In this document: in pieces, positions 1 to 11,780 of the stretch
How positions within the stretch are numbered: the stretch's first letter is position 1
How the letters are laid out: each line of letters starts with the position of its first letter
DNA from: Hetaerina americana
Lineage: Eukaryota; Arthropoda; Insecta; Odonata; Calopterygidae
Direction: 5' to 3'
DNA: 64,000 bases
Assembly: GCA_022747635.1 (NCBI GenBank)
Contig: JAKTNV010000004.1
Location: forward strand, 84,921,552-84,985,551
Program-made: the position numbers and the translations under genes
Notes under the pieces: generated by a model
Seen by the model: the letters and a program-made list of their open reading frames with translations, nothing else
What the model was told of the DNA's origin: nothing
Database searches by the model: none

Positions 1-2812
1 TATTGAAGAGAAAAAGTAGAATTATTCTTACAACGGACAATGGGATATTTACTCCCATTCCCAGATATTGCAGGGAGAAAGTTGCTCTAGTGATGCCTCA
101 AAGAGATTGAAACCAATTCTGCTCCAAACGGGAGCATCACCTAATATTATTTTTTAGCGACTTCTTTATTTTAGAACTTAAATCCACGTATTTCCATATT
201 TTTCATACACTTTGGGTATGGGTCTATGTTGGGCTATGGCTCAATAGCTAATATTTGAATTGAAATCAGACAAATAAGCGCTATTTCCCGTTACTCGGGC
301 CAAAATATTCCCGCAGTTTAAAACGCCTGGAAATCGTGCCAGAAAGCGAAAGGGAGGTTCAGGATACTCTTCAACAAAAAGTAAAATGGCAGCGAGAGAT
401 GACCGACGAACAAAGCCAACAGTTGTTTGTTCGCGATAACCTGGCCAACACTCGCTTGTCCTCTTGCGCCTTTAGGTCGTCCAGTCCATTTGGGATTGCG
501 CGAAAGGTGATGTTTACTCCGTGAGGGCAATGCTGAAATGGGAATGGAGAGGGAAGGGAGAGTGGTGGAGAGGAAAGGCCAGTTTTCACTTTTACATCCG
601 AGTGGGCGAGCTTGTTCCCATCTGTTTGATTGCTCCCGAAACTGAGCCATTTTAAAATTATTTAAGGTTATACATGTATTCGGCTCTCTTTATCCCCATC
701 CCCTTCTCTGTAAGGGTCTGTGATACATTCATCTCCCTTTTCCTCCCCCTCACGTATTAAGCGGCGCAATCATAATTGTATCGAATGGAAGCGCTTTTCA
801 CTGCTATCATCTAAAGCTGATTTCAATTAATTTTTTTGTGAACTTAAATGTTACTTTCAGTTTTATTTAGTACCCTGCGTGCCATCACTAGGGTGTGTGG
901 CGGTGGGTGAATACACGCCAGACTACCCTTGACACAAAACACCTTTCCCTCCTACAGCGATCCGGCAAAAATTTTATTCTGATCCTTTATCGTTGGTGGG
1001 AAAAATTACATCTTACAGCTATTTCTTCTGCACTTAATCTCTCCAATATAATTGACATGATCTCTCCTACCGAGACAAGATGGGGCTAGTAACACAAGTA
1101 CGCCACTTGGAATGATATTTGTAAAAATTAAATGAAACTAAGTTTTCTAAAGTTCTTGGACAATGCTGAGCGTTATTTTCGTTCGTTAACATTGAGCAAA
1201 CGTCGTTCTTTAGTGATAAAAGTTTATAAAGATTTTCTTCTAAAAATTATTGACACAATGGAGTAATAGATCTATTTGTAAGATTTTAGGCCTGTACCGA
1301 GAGTCGCCTTATGTCTTCGGCTTCATTTTCCGTGACCGCTTGTACTTCCTACTTAGAGTGGAAAAAAGTCTCATTCGGATTCGAATCTTCCTTTGCATGA
1401 GCGACCAAAATAACGGGAACCTTTGCCTTCTTCTCGTTCACTATCTTCGATAAAGGAGATAAAAATCGTTCCTTCATTTTCATGTGAGTCTGTAAATGCT
1501 CGCTTCGTAGGAAATACTCTCGGTAAGGGCTACTCCACCCTTATCCAAAATAAGGGGACATAATGAAATGGTACACACCACAGTCCCCCGAAAGCCTTGT
1601 CAAATTTAAGTATAAGAGCCCCAACTCACTCCGTTTGGAAGTGCAGCCTACTAACTTGGGACTCGCATTGAACCACACTCAGTCGCTGCGTTTGCCAATG
1701 GTCGAATGTACCCGCGCTCATTGAAATCACTCCCACCCCTCCACTTATTTCCCCTCCCACCTCCGAGGCCGTCGGATAGGTCAATGCGAAAGGACCTCCA
1801 CCCCGACAAAATTATCCCCCCCTCCTCCTCCTCTCATTTCACCATTCCAACTCTCTCATCGGCCAGGTCGCCTAGAGTGGACGAATTTTTCCCTTATTTC
1901 ATTCGGACACCCACCTCACTCCCTCACAGCCCTCCCTGTCCCAGGCGGTCGTCATAGTCTCCTATTACACTTGCTAGCTCTCCGCGTCTTCCCGCGCCGG
2001 CAAATCCCAGCTATTCCTTCCTTGTATTCCTCCATCTCGCCTTTTTGCTTACATTCCTTTCTTTTGTTCCTGGTAGCTTTCCTTCTCTAGAGCGGGGCGT
2101 TAGTAGAGCTCTCTGGAAGCATTCCATTCGTGGCTGCGGAGGGAGGACGAGGAGTAAATGCAGGAGTGACGGAAGATTGAGCCGCTCCGGTGCGTCGATG
2201 GAACTACTGGGCGCTGCTCCGAGCATTCCAGGTGGGCTTGAATGAGTTTCAACAACTCTCGCCGTCGATTTATATCTTAGTAATCGATCCGTAGGGATTT
2301 TTTTTAAAGATGACTATGGTTGTACAGCTCGCGATGAACTCTCTAAGCCCTCGTGAAACTCTAGAATCCAGTGAATGGGAGCTTTCAAATCATATCTTTG
2401 TCCTATGACATCGTTCTCCTGAATTTATGAATATCACATAATATTCATATTTTTATTTCAGATTTCTCCGAATATACTCCGAATATATCAACCAGGATTG
2501 CATATAAGGGACCACTTAACAGTATGCAAAATTTCGGCTTTCTAGACTACCACGTCGCATAATTCTATTAGGAATATGAATGCAATATGTATATCAAATG
2601 TTGGGAGAAGTTACTTGGCAGGGAAAGATCCAGGCAGATAAGCTGCACATTCTTATCTCAGTCATGCATTTAGTTTAAAATTTGTTCTAAGTAACGATAA
2701 TTACTCATATTTGAGTTATATCTGTCATTCAAAATTGATGCCACTTTATTATGACCTAGTGAAAAATTTGAAACTTAAAACAATCCTTGTATGATATCAA
2801 AATTTTTATAAT
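1..2812. repeat. Near-identical outer segment of left arm
   Basis: Compared with 56,951-60,021 this segment differs by only a few substitutions, a small indel near 221-240 and the SINE present only in the right copy. Just inside 2,812 identity falls to about 90-93%. It contains a GC-richer stretch at 1,700-2,245 with a C-rich strand, and many overlapping open frames in all phases. None of these frames shows a convincing protein signal. Confidence 0.85.
950..1090 (-). mobile_element. Degenerate LINE 3' coding end (copy in left arm)
   Basis: On the minus strand this reads approximately as 'RDHVN-I--IKCRR' followed by 'FFPPTIKDQNKI', like the C-terminal end of CR1/jockey-type reverse transcriptases, where a short 'FF.RTI..WN' motif precedes the stop. 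Related copies lie at 58,944-59,085 (+, arm mirror), 26,290-26,440 (+), 41,545-41,590 (+) and 42,225-42,320 (+). The clade assignment is tentative. Confidence 0.5.
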
Positions 2813-2859
2813 TTTTTTGCCGCCTTGGTTATTAGCCAAATAACATGACTTCAATGAAA

Positions 2860-3075
2860 GAGATCAGGTTGATGCATCAGCTAGTGTATTGGGGCTTCCC
2901 ATGCTGAAGGCCTGGGTTCAAATCACAGTGGTGTCATAACTTTTCTAAGATATCCTGATCCCTACTTGGGTACAATATGCTATGATGGAGTAGTCCATCC
3001 TTCAAATTGAGCATTTAATTTTGTGAGCCCTTTGCGTCTTTCCCCTATGGTAAACTAATGCTCACAATGGTGTCC
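2860..3075 (+). mobile_element. Old tRNA-derived SINE-like repeat (left arm)
   Basis: Contains a good RNA polymerase III B-box (GGGTTCAAATCAC near 2,912) followed by a body resembling the SINE at 58.5 kb ('gatccctacttgggtac'). It is shared with the right arm (about 56,690-56,900, minus strand), so it predates the inverted duplication. A clear A-box and 3' tail are not visible. Confidence 0.5.
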
Positions 3076-3244
3076 TCTCCCCACCCCCATTCCCAGATTG
3101 ATATCCTAGGGTATTTATTCAAGCACAAATGAGGAGATTCATGAACTTCTACCTTCAATATTGGTCATGGAGATAAACATACTGTGACTCTTATGTTTAA
3201 TTTTCTTCAAATCATAAATGGAGCTTAAAGTGAAATATTCCAGA

Positions 3245-4165
3245 TATTTCTATCTGGTCTGAGGTGTATCACATTCAGTGTACCTGTCTGTGCAAGTTAT
3301 GCAGCTTCTTTTTCACCAGGGCTCTATCAGCCCAAGTGTAAGTACTGAGTGATAGCTTGCACCCCGGTTTGTACCATTCCACCATCCTTTTATTTCGGTG
3401 TACAAAGTATTTTCACATTATAATGCCATCTTCAGGTACATGTGAACACATAGTAACAAATGTGCCCATTACTACAGGAATACAGATATAGATTCAAACA
3501 CAAAATATAGCTGGGAGAAGTGCAGTACTTCATTGTATTTGGTAGTCATCTTGGGATAGATGTTGAGGAAATAATTTTAATGAACAAATCATAGACTGAG
3601 AGTAGATAAAATTTAATGAATTTTCATATTGTTGCATTCAATAGTAATTGAAAAGTGTTACTGACAATGTAATCAGCATGTAGTTGTCTAAAATTAATAA
3701 GTATTTCTATCAGGTCTGAGATGTATTACATTCAGCATACCTGTCTGTGCAAGTTATTCAGCTTCTTTTTCACCAGGACTTGATCAGCCCAAGTGTTAGT
3801 ACTGAGTGATAGCCTGCAGCTCGGTTTGTACCATTCCATCACATTCTGCACCATACCACCTTTTATTACTATGTAGAAGTATTTTCACATTATTATGCTA
3901 TCTCCAGGTACATGTGAACTAATGTGCCTTCTGCTACAGGAAAACAAATATGGATTCATTCACAAAATAGAGCTGAGAGACGTATTGTACTTGTTTAAGT
4001 ATTTGGTACTCATCTTGGGAAAGATTTTGTGGAAATAATTTTAATGAACAAATCATAGACTGATAGTAGATAAAAATTTAATGAATTGTCATAATGTTGC
4101 ATTCCATAATAATTGAAAAGTATTACTGACAATGTGATCAGCATATAGTTGTGTCAAAAATTAAT
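3245..4165. repeat. Left-arm-specific tandem duplication, two ~460-bp units
   Basis: Unit 1 (about 3,245-3,705) and unit 2 (about 3,706-4,165) share the same series of landmarks: the 'tatttctatc-ggtctgag' start, 'cagcttctttttcaccagg', 'gtacatgtgaac', 'ttaatgaacaaatcatagac' and 'aattaataagt'. The right arm has only one copy (about 56,095-56,555). The units have diverged by roughly 10%, so the duplication is not recent. Confidence 0.85.
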
Positions 4166-6348
4166 AAGTTTTAATTGTAAACTGCTTTCATTTAGGTGGT
4201 GAACAATTTGGAGACCAAATTCGCAACTCTCTAATCATATCCATCATGTCAATCTGCATTTGAAACTCTTACTTATATTACTTAGTCTTTATTTCTACCA
4301 AATCTTTACCAAATTCATTTAACCATCTGCCATCAATTTCTGATACCATTTACAAAAAAAGTAAAAGTAATAATAATTCAACCACACAGATCCACAAATA
4401 AGCAGATTTTTTAATCAAAATTTCCTAGTTCCGTAACTTATTGTTGATAAATTCTTCGTTGCCTTGCCCCCCCCCCCCAAACTGTTAATGTGGTTGAATG
4501 ATACCTTTTTAATTGCAAACTCCCCCATGCTGCAACCCCTCCCATTGTTGTACCTTTCTAAATTTGTACTTCCTATCAAGATATAAGATTGATGGACCTC
4601 AAATCTTACCCTAAGCCTAGAATGGACTCCACTTTGGAGAAACTGTTTTTTGAAGCCTGCAGCATCACCAATTCATCATCAGCGTAACTTTGGAGTCACC
4701 ATTTGTGCTCTAAACTGAAAGAAGCCACCCTCTGATGTGTGCTCGACCAAATGAGGTCTGCTGAGACAGAAGAGGGACAGGGGAAAGAGAGCAAGAGTCA
4801 CACTGCAAGTAGTGACGCAAGTTATTTTGTATCTGTATATATTTTATCCCTTCTGTTAAAATTTAGATATTTGTCTAAAAGATCTTTGCAGTGCTTCTAC
4901 AGGAAGTAGTTCGTGTTGTTTGTAGTTGGTGGCATGTCTTAAGTCAAAGAGGACTATTATGTTCTTCAATAGATTGAAAGCTTTAAATTTCATCATTTCA
5001 AATTTTGATTTGAGTTTTCTTTTTTTTCTTTCTCAAATGAATCTTTCAATGGAAGCAAAATGTCTCCAAATCAATCTCATATTTCCCTTTAACTGGTTGG
5101 ATGCGAGTCATCTTAGTGTGCTCTGTGAAATGAAGTTTTCTTTGAACCTTAGCATAAATTGAAGTTATATCACAAATGGTACTGTATTTGTCTTTTAATT
5201 TATTTTAAAAAGCACAACAAACCCTACGTTGATTGAGGGATTGTGGTAAGGATGTTTTCTCTCCAATGAGTTCAAGGATGATTGGTGCCCTTGTTCGAAG
5301 AAATAAAGAAGTAGGTTTGGATGAGTTATTTTTAGAAAAAGATTAAATTAATCAGGGTATATATTAAATTCTCTATGGACCCAAAGAATTATGAAATAAA
5401 TCCAATTATAAAATGATTGCTTGATACCCACTGTTTAAAGTGCTCAATTATCTTGTCATCCTAGTTGACAACATGCTTTTCATTGATGTTCATCAGTTAT
5501 AATTAAAATTACCTCAATGGAATGAACTAGAACATGACCAGCTATATATAGTGAGACCCTCCCCATTGTTCAGTGACACAAGCTTCAGCCAAGGGATATC
5601 ACAGGTGTTCATGATAACCTAGGGTTGCTTCCTCATGTGATGCATCCAGAAGGATATAAATGTCATTGAAATATTAGTTTTTTGCTACGTAATGATTGGC
5701 AAATATGATAACTGTGGCAGTGCTAAGTTTCATCTGCTAATCTTAGTGCCATGTCCAACCCATTTGATCCCAAGTACGAATGAAGAGAGATTCTCAAAAT
5801 CTATATTTGAAAATGATAATAGAAAATAATGAATTGAATTAAGCTGGGTTTACCTGCAGGAGGTTGAAGACTGCTTCTTTCCAGCTACTCTATATTTCTA
5901 CTTTGTTTGAGAAAATGCCTCATTAACTAAAATCAAAACAGTGCAATTCTACTTGAAGGCTGGTTTGATAACAGAGATCTCCGTAAATCAATAAATATTA
6001 TTTGTACCATGTATGAAATTCACACAACAGGATAATAAGATAGGGCTAGTTCATTCCCTGACCCAGCTCTGGATTCCTAGGGAGATCTGGTGAACTTACA
6101 AATTGCCATGGTAATCAATCAGTCTGTAATGGTCTATGAAGAGTTTTGAATGAAATAGTGTTTTCAAATATGCACATTTGTTTTGCCAAATTTTGTTCTT
6201 GATCATCATAAAAGGTATTATTGATAGAAACTGAGTTAGTGTCAGCTTATAAACTAATAGCTTCCAACATTTGTGATGTGTCAAAATTTTCTTCCTGCTA
6301 TGTTGGTAAAGGAAGAAATCAAATGAACATATCATTGAGAGACATGAT
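4166..6348. other. Arm sequence without recognisable genes
   Basis: AT-rich, with a poly-C run at about 4,469-4,478. The block 4,926-5,220 matches 55,330-55,606 closely, and 5,230-5,520 pairs with separated right-arm pieces (about 53,310-53,450 and 54,735-54,905). I see no coding exon, RNA gene or transposon protein here. Confidence 0.6.
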
Positions 6349-6610
6349 AGACTGGGTGTAGTTCTGGACTGCTGACAGGAGAGCCCGAGTTTGATTCAGT
6401 CATGCCTTTTAGGGCACACTCAGCTCCACCTAAGCTGTTTTTTGGGTTACCAGATCTTCATCAGAAACCATAACTGGCACAGGAAAAGGCACTGACCCCT
6501 CTGACCCTTCTAATCCCTACTCTGATGTGTTAATTGAACATCCCATTGGGCTTAGTATTGAGTAAACTCTACCACCACTAAACAAACAGACCCTTGGGTT
6601 GATTCCTGTG
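6349..6610 (+). mobile_element. Degenerate SINE-like repeat, family 2 (left arm)
   Basis: Shares with 15,105-15,350 the order of a 'gactgg/ggtagtcc'-type head, a degraded B-box-like 'gagtttgattcagtcatgcc', 'gggttaccagatcttc', 'ggcacaggaaaaggcac' and 'atgtgttaattga'. The right-arm partner is at about 52,150-52,375. It is probably a tRNA-derived SINE; the RNA polymerase III promoter is eroded. Confidence 0.5.
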
Positions 6611-7502
6611 ATTTTTTGTAGTTAATATCACAGTGGTGCCTAGCATCAAGATTTTTAATGGTTTTTCATGACGTGGCTTGATTATTCTTTTGTTTTTATA
6701 ATTAATAGATTTATCCCTAGTAGATGTAATCTAATCTCAACATGAAACATGTTAATAAAGACTTTTCCTATCTATACTAGGAGAAATGAAATCTTTAAAA
6801 AATATGCAGCATTCATTTTTTAACAACCAGAAACGAGCTGCCACCAATGGACCAAATGAACAGAAAGGTAGGTACGTGCCTGTGGTTGAAAATATGTATT
6901 CCTGCTAATTAAATGGAAATGTGATTTAATGTGTTAAATTATTAAAGCTGGAAAAACAGTAAACAAACACCAATGACTTTATTGCAATAAAGTAACCATA
7001 GTGAAGAATCTGTAATTTAATGGCCCTTAAAAATTACCCTTTAAGATTAATAAAACCCAAAGGGCTTTAATCACTCGCTCGTATGTGGATGGGTAACTTT
7101 CATTTGATCTTTATTTCAATGTTTCTTCCAATTAACAGTCGTCAGGTGTAACGGTCAATGTTCTCCAATCCTTACAATGGCTTTTTCTCCCCTCTTTTTT
7201 TTCCACTTTAGCTTCTCAAGGTCCAAATTCTTAATATTCAAACTGGATAATTGAATCTGAATGGAGAGGTGCACTGAAATATGAAGAGCATTGATTATAT
7301 TTTGAAGTAATCTAGCAGTATCCCCTCCTACTTGGAGTTATGTTTTTGTTTTGGCAAACAAGTTCCAAGAAATTCCCATTAACTTAAGATAAAAATTTTT
7401 CCATTGGTATGAGATATAATGTAGTTCTGTAATTGGCAGGTAAATCTGGTCCAAAACTGTTAATTTTCTAAGTTTTGAACAACAGTTACATGATTTATAT
7501 TT

Positions 7503-7514
7503 ATAGTTTTTTCA
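7503..7514. repeat. Target-site duplication, left copy
   Basis: The 12-bp sequence atagttttttca occurs here and again at 8,331-8,342, immediately bracketing the Penelope-like insertion. Confidence 0.8.
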
Positions 7515-8330
7515 TCTAAAGAACACAGGCATCTGAAGAAGACTTTCCTGCAGAATGGCTACAAAGACCATGAAATATCGGTAGCCCTTAAAAGGTCCTT
7601 GGAGAACCGTGCAAGCCAAAAATCCAACAACTAACCCATCACCATGGCCCTTCTTCCATACGTCTTCACAATCCCGGGAAAATCTCCCGAATATTAAGGA
7701 GATTTGACATCGAGACAATCCACAAAGCACCAAATAAGTTAGGAGCACAGATGGTTAAAGCAAAGGACCCCATTGGGCTGAAGACCCCAGGAGTGTACCA
7801 GATGCCCTGTGAGTGCGGTGAAGTCTGCGTGGGTGAGACGACCCGCATGATCGAAACAAGCCTAAAAGAAAATTAGAGGCATCTCAGACTGGAGCAACTA
7901 GAGAAATCAGCAGTGGTGGACCATTGCTTTACCAAGGACCATAAAATAAGATGGAAGGGGACAAAAATTATCTGCCAATCCAACGGATACTGGGACTGAC
8001 TCACCAAGGAGGCCATCGAGATCCGCCTCCAAAAACATAATTTTAACAGGGACTCCTGCTTTTACCTGAGCAACACCTTGAAACCAATCCTTAGAGTAAT
8101 GGGAAAAACCAGAAACGATGGGCAGCCAATGGGAAGGCGACCTGATACATCTCACGGTCCAATCAAATGACACCTGATGGGGTGGAAAATCATATATATA
8201 TGGGAAAAAGAGGCAAACTGCATTCGGACGTACTGAAGACAATTACCTAGTCGGACATAGTCTTCTCCGACAGAGTCGGCCGATATGGACGATATAACCC
8301 TGTGGAGGACCCGAGAGGAATTTATGCAGC
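7515..8330 (+). mobile_element. Penelope-like element, 5'-truncated, GIY-YIG endonuclease region
   Basis: On the plus strand the reading is broken but recognisable. It has a thumb-like part ('HLKKTFLQNGY', 'LPYVFTIPGKISRILRRF', 'VKAKDP'). A GIY-YIG-like nuclease follows: 'GVYQMPCECGEVCVGETTR' (GVY for GIY, CVG for YIG), then 'SAVVDHCFTKDHKIRW', 'EAIEIRLQKHNFNRD' and 'LSNTLKPIL'. This order is characteristic of Penelope-like retroelement C-termini. Stops at about 7,875 and 7,997 and frame changes make it a pseudogene. The catalytic reverse transcriptase palm is missing. It is flanked by a 12-bp direct repeat and absent from the right arm. Confidence 0.8.
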
Positions 8331-8342
8331 ATAGTTTTTTCA
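8331..8342. repeat. Target-site duplication, right copy
   Basis: Exact second copy of the 12-bp sequence at 7,503-7,514. After it the host sequence resumes ('ggtaccattcaaataaaacc'), matching the uninterrupted right arm near 51,190-51,225. Confidence 0.8.
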
Positions 8343-8869
8343 GGTACCATTCAAATAAAACCTACTGCTTGATTATAATCTTGTTATTTTAAATTCCTTG
8401 GTATCTTGTTTTCATTTGATTGCTACATTTTCATGTTTTTTAACTCAGGCATATTACGAGGGTAAAAGACAACATTTCCACCAAAAATTTGGTAATCTCT
8501 TCAGTGTAATAGGTTTGAGGTGGTCAAGGAAACATACTTCTCCCATTCCCCTCGCCTGAAATTCTTAAGACTCCAATATCTTTCCACACCAACCCTACTC
8601 CCACCAAGGCAGTGAAGATCATCAACCGGCCCTTAATACAGATCAAACAGTTGTAGGCAAACACCCTCCCAAATTAAATGTAGATCACAATGTATTTTTT
8701 TCCACCACTATTTCTTAGAGCAGTGGAGTGTTACATTGTTTTTTTTTCATTTAATGATCACTTAATTAATTTAAACGTTCACAAATTTGAGAGAGTAACC
8801 TTCCAATACATAGCCTCTCCTTCTCCTGGATCACTAAAATGCTGCTGCACCTAAACTCAACTTACCACT

Positions 8870-9010
8870 TCTCCCTTACTCCCCCTTCTCTCCCTTACTC
8901 CCCCTTCTCTCCCTTACTCCCCCTTCTCTCCCTTCTTCCCCTTCTCTCCCTTACTCCCCCTTCTCTCCCTTACTCCTCCTTCTCTCCCTTACTCCCCCTT
9001 CTCTCCCTTA
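8870..9010. repeat. C/T-rich minisatellite
   Basis: About seven copies of a 19-bp unit, ttctctcccttactccccc, with a few single-base changes and one shortened unit near 8,930. It lies at the junction of the tandem duplication and is absent from the right arm. The open frame running through it is a by-product of the repeat. Confidence 0.95.
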
Positions 9011-9959
9011 ATGGTTTTTGATGACGTGGCTTGATTTTTCTTTTGTTTTTATATTTAATAGATTTATCTCTATTTGATGTTATCCAGTCTTTATCATGAA
9101 ACATATAAATACAGACTTTTTCCATCTATATGCGGAGAAATAAAATGTTTTATAAAATATGCAGCATTCGCTTTTGAACAGCCAGAAACGAGCTGCCACC
9201 AATGGACCAAATGAACAGAAAGGTAGGTATGTGCCTGTGGTTGAAAATATGAATTCCTGCTAATTAAATGGAAATGTGATTTAATGTGTTAAATTATTAA
9301 AGCTGGAAAAAGAGTAAACAAACACCAATGACTTTATTGCAATAAAGTTACCATAGTGAAGAATCTGTACTTTAATGGTCCTTCAAAATGGCGCTTTAAG
9401 ATGCATGAAACACAAAGAGCCTTAATCACTCACTTATATGTATATGGGTAACTTTCATTTTATCTTTATTTCAAATGTTTCTTCCAATTAACAGTCGTCA
9501 GGTGTAAAGGTGAATGTTCTCCAAATCTTCCACATGCTTTTTCTCTCCTGTTTGGTTTCTCAAGGTCCAAATTCTTAATCTTTAAACTGGATATTTGAAT
9601 CTGAATGGATATGTGCAATGAAATATGAAGAGCATTGATGACATTTTGAAGTAATCTAGCATTATTCACTCCTACTCTGGGTCACATTTTTTGTTTTGGC
9701 AAAAAGATCCCATTATTGAGAAGATTAATATCCTTTTATTGGTATAAGATATTATTTAGTTCTATAATTTGTAGGTAAATCTGGTCCAATAAATTACTGT
9801 TCGTAAAGTTATAACAATTACCTGATTAATAATCCTAGTTTTGATGTCAGATTCCATTGTCAAACCTATTACTTGATTATAATCTTTTTATTTTAAATTC
9901 CTTGTTATCTCATTTTCATTTGATTGCTGCATTTTCATGTTCTTTAACATAGGTCTAAT

Positions 9960-10160
9960 AATAACTATTATTATATTAATCTATTGGTAAAGATGGAAAC
10001 TGGCTACCAATCAGTCCAGCAATAACTTCCCTGCCTCACCTAACCAAGCAACCCAACATTACAATGGACACCTCTTAAAATTATGCATACCTCCTTATTC
10101 CATTGCATAATATGCCTCTGTTATTATCACCCTTACCTCGCCTAACATTCTCCCTTATAT
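9960..10160 (-). mobile_element. Old RTE-like LINE 3' end (left arm)
   Basis: Read on the minus strand it matches the right-arm copy at 50,810-51,105 and the end of the spacer LINE: a degenerate 'GKMLGEE' region and the 3' tail 'taccagtagattaatataattatta'. It is the terminal part only. Confidence 0.55.
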
Positions 10161-11125
10161 TAATTAAATAAATTATTTAAATTATTTTTAAATTAAATTA
10201 TATTTTAAATTATCCCTAAATTATTCCTTCAACTTTTTGTGCAAACAAAATATTCTGTGAAAATTTTAAAATTAAAAAGAAACTTCATTGGAGATGGAGT
10301 ATTAATGTCCCTGGATTATCAGAGATATTGGTTTTGAAAACAAGGAGTCTTCAGGAAGTTCTATTTGCTGCAATGTTCAAGAAGAAAGGATACTTATTTA
10401 GTTGACTTTTGTATTCTATAATTTTGAAATTAATAAAGGTTTTGAATCTATTCTTGTATTCATGATTCTTGGGCATAATGAAAATTTTAAAATTATGACT
10501 GCAGTAATAAAGAGCATGAGAAAGTTGGAACCAGCGCAGCAATGAAATAGTGTAGATCAACTGCAGCATTGCAACTGTGTTGAAATTCTTGAGGAATTGT
10601 TGGAAATAAATATTAACTATTATCCAAGTGTTTTGGATCAATCCTAACTCTTCTATACTTGACAACTGGCCGATCTCTTTGAAATAAAATTTACATTAAT
10701 TACTGAATATGAACTATTAGATGCTGCAAGCAATTAGGGTTGCCGCCCGATTTTACATTTGAGCATTGTATATCATTTAGCTTGCTAATATTAGAATATT
10801 ACCTCGCTTATGTTTAAATTCATTATGAAGTTCCAACACATTCCATAAGAATGTGCTGGAAGTAATCGGGACGGTGCGTCATAGTTTATAACCGTGTCCC
10901 AAGATAGAACGAATCTCATTAAGGCAAATAGGGAATTGTTGATACATTTTAAATGACCATGTAAAAATTGAATTTCGAAATTCATCGTTGGTGTCTCGAG
11001 AGGGAAAAGGATGTATTAGGATGCGCTGGTATGTGAGGAGGTTTCAATTAGTGAAGGCATGCGCCATCTGTTGGCTTGATATGCAACTAATCCAATAATT
11101 AATTTTTTGTTCATTAATTTTCAGT
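10161..11125. other. Arm sequence without recognisable genes
   Basis: AT-rich, pairing with about 49,640-50,800 of the right arm at roughly 85% identity by eye. I see no coding or RNA gene signal. Confidence 0.6.
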
Positions 11126-11350
11126 AAAGTGTCACCAGAGATTTTGACGGCAGCTTCAGGATGCCGCGGGAGATCAGGAACACAATTAAATATTGAATAT
11201 TTTTGTGAAAAGGACCGCCATTTTTTCCGCCGCCCCGCCGCCCGGCTGGAAAAAATGGCGGCCCTTTTCACAAAAATATTCATTATTTAATTGTTTTCCT
11301 GATCTCCCGCGGCGTCCTGAACCTACCGTCAAAATCTCTGGTGATACTTT
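11126..11350. mobile_element. 225-bp foldback (MITE-like) element, left arm
   Basis: An almost complete hairpin: ends aaagtgtcaccagagatttt / aaaatctctggtgatacttt, then matching inner blocks (ccgcgggagatcagg / cctgatctcccgcgg; gtgaaaagg-ccgccatttttt / aaaaaatggcggcccttttcac). The centre is GC-rich. It has no protein. The mirrored copy in the right arm is exactly the same length. A clear target duplication is not visible. Confidence 0.75.
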
Positions 11351-11439
11351 TGTGCATGTTAGTGAATCGAAAATATTTTGCAAAAAAAAAAATTTTCGGC
11401 TGCAAAAGTAAATCGATGTAATACACCTTATAGTCTCGC

Positions 11440-11780
11440 CACCGCCTTCTGCCTCTTATCCCCCAGGCTACCGGGTTTCTTGTAAAAAACGTGTTCGGAA
11501 CTATTATTTGTTCCGCAAAACTACGGACTTTGCCAATTTTTTCTCAAAATGAACTGGATGAACTCAGCAAGGCTCTCCCCTGCCGAATCCGAGGGATCTC
11601 CCTGCCTCGACGCCTCTCTCGCCTGGCGAGCGCTCTGGACTTAGGATATTTTTCGCTGAGTGGACTCGGGACTTGAATTCATATATTTTCTTGGGGAGGC
11701 TTAGCACCTCAACCTTGCGCCTCACCGTGCTCCGAGACGGCTCGTGAGCGGGTGGCCGTCGATGGAGCTACTCTTTTTTG
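11440..11780. other. GC/CpG-richer island, left arm
   Basis: Distinctly GC-rich compared with the surroundings, including 'gcctggcgagcgctctgg' and 'gacggctcgtgagcgggtgg'. It is well conserved with 48,960-49,300 in the right arm. Short frames are retained in both arms (11,491-11,676; 49,074-49,268), but the overall DNA identity here is high enough to explain that. It could be a regulatory island or part of a repeat family. Confidence 0.4.

Larger units (their letters stand above)
6656..9955. repeat. Left-arm-specific tandem duplication, interrupted by a Penelope-like insertion and a minisatellite
   Basis: Copy 1 is 6,656-7,514 plus 8,343-8,450; copy 2 is 9,008-9,955. Both begin with 'ttaatggttttt-atgacg' and continue collinearly through 'cagaaacgagctgccacca' and 'gctggaaaaa-agtaaacaaac'. 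The right arm has one copy (about 51,130-52,060). Copy 1 was later split by the insertion at 7,515-8,330, and a C/T-rich minisatellite sits just before copy 2. Confidence 0.85.

Noticed and set aside
318..650. A 110-codon minus-strand frame, identical at 59,383-59,715, as a duplicated gene
   Set aside because: The identity is explained by the near-identical outer arm. Overlapping frames on both strands are equally open, there is no domain, and no splice support was seen.
1706..1957. Proline/serine-rich frame (mirrored at 57,800-58,051)
   Set aside because: It runs through C-rich DNA; base composition alone keeps it open.
2860..3075. True tRNA gene suggested by a B-box
   Set aside because: No cloverleaf or acceptor stem can be drawn; the sequence continues as a SINE-like body. 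The same holds for the other B-box sites.
8839..9021. 60-codon frame of repeated S-L-P-Y residues as a repetitive protein
   Set aside because: It is the translation of a 19-bp minisatellite.
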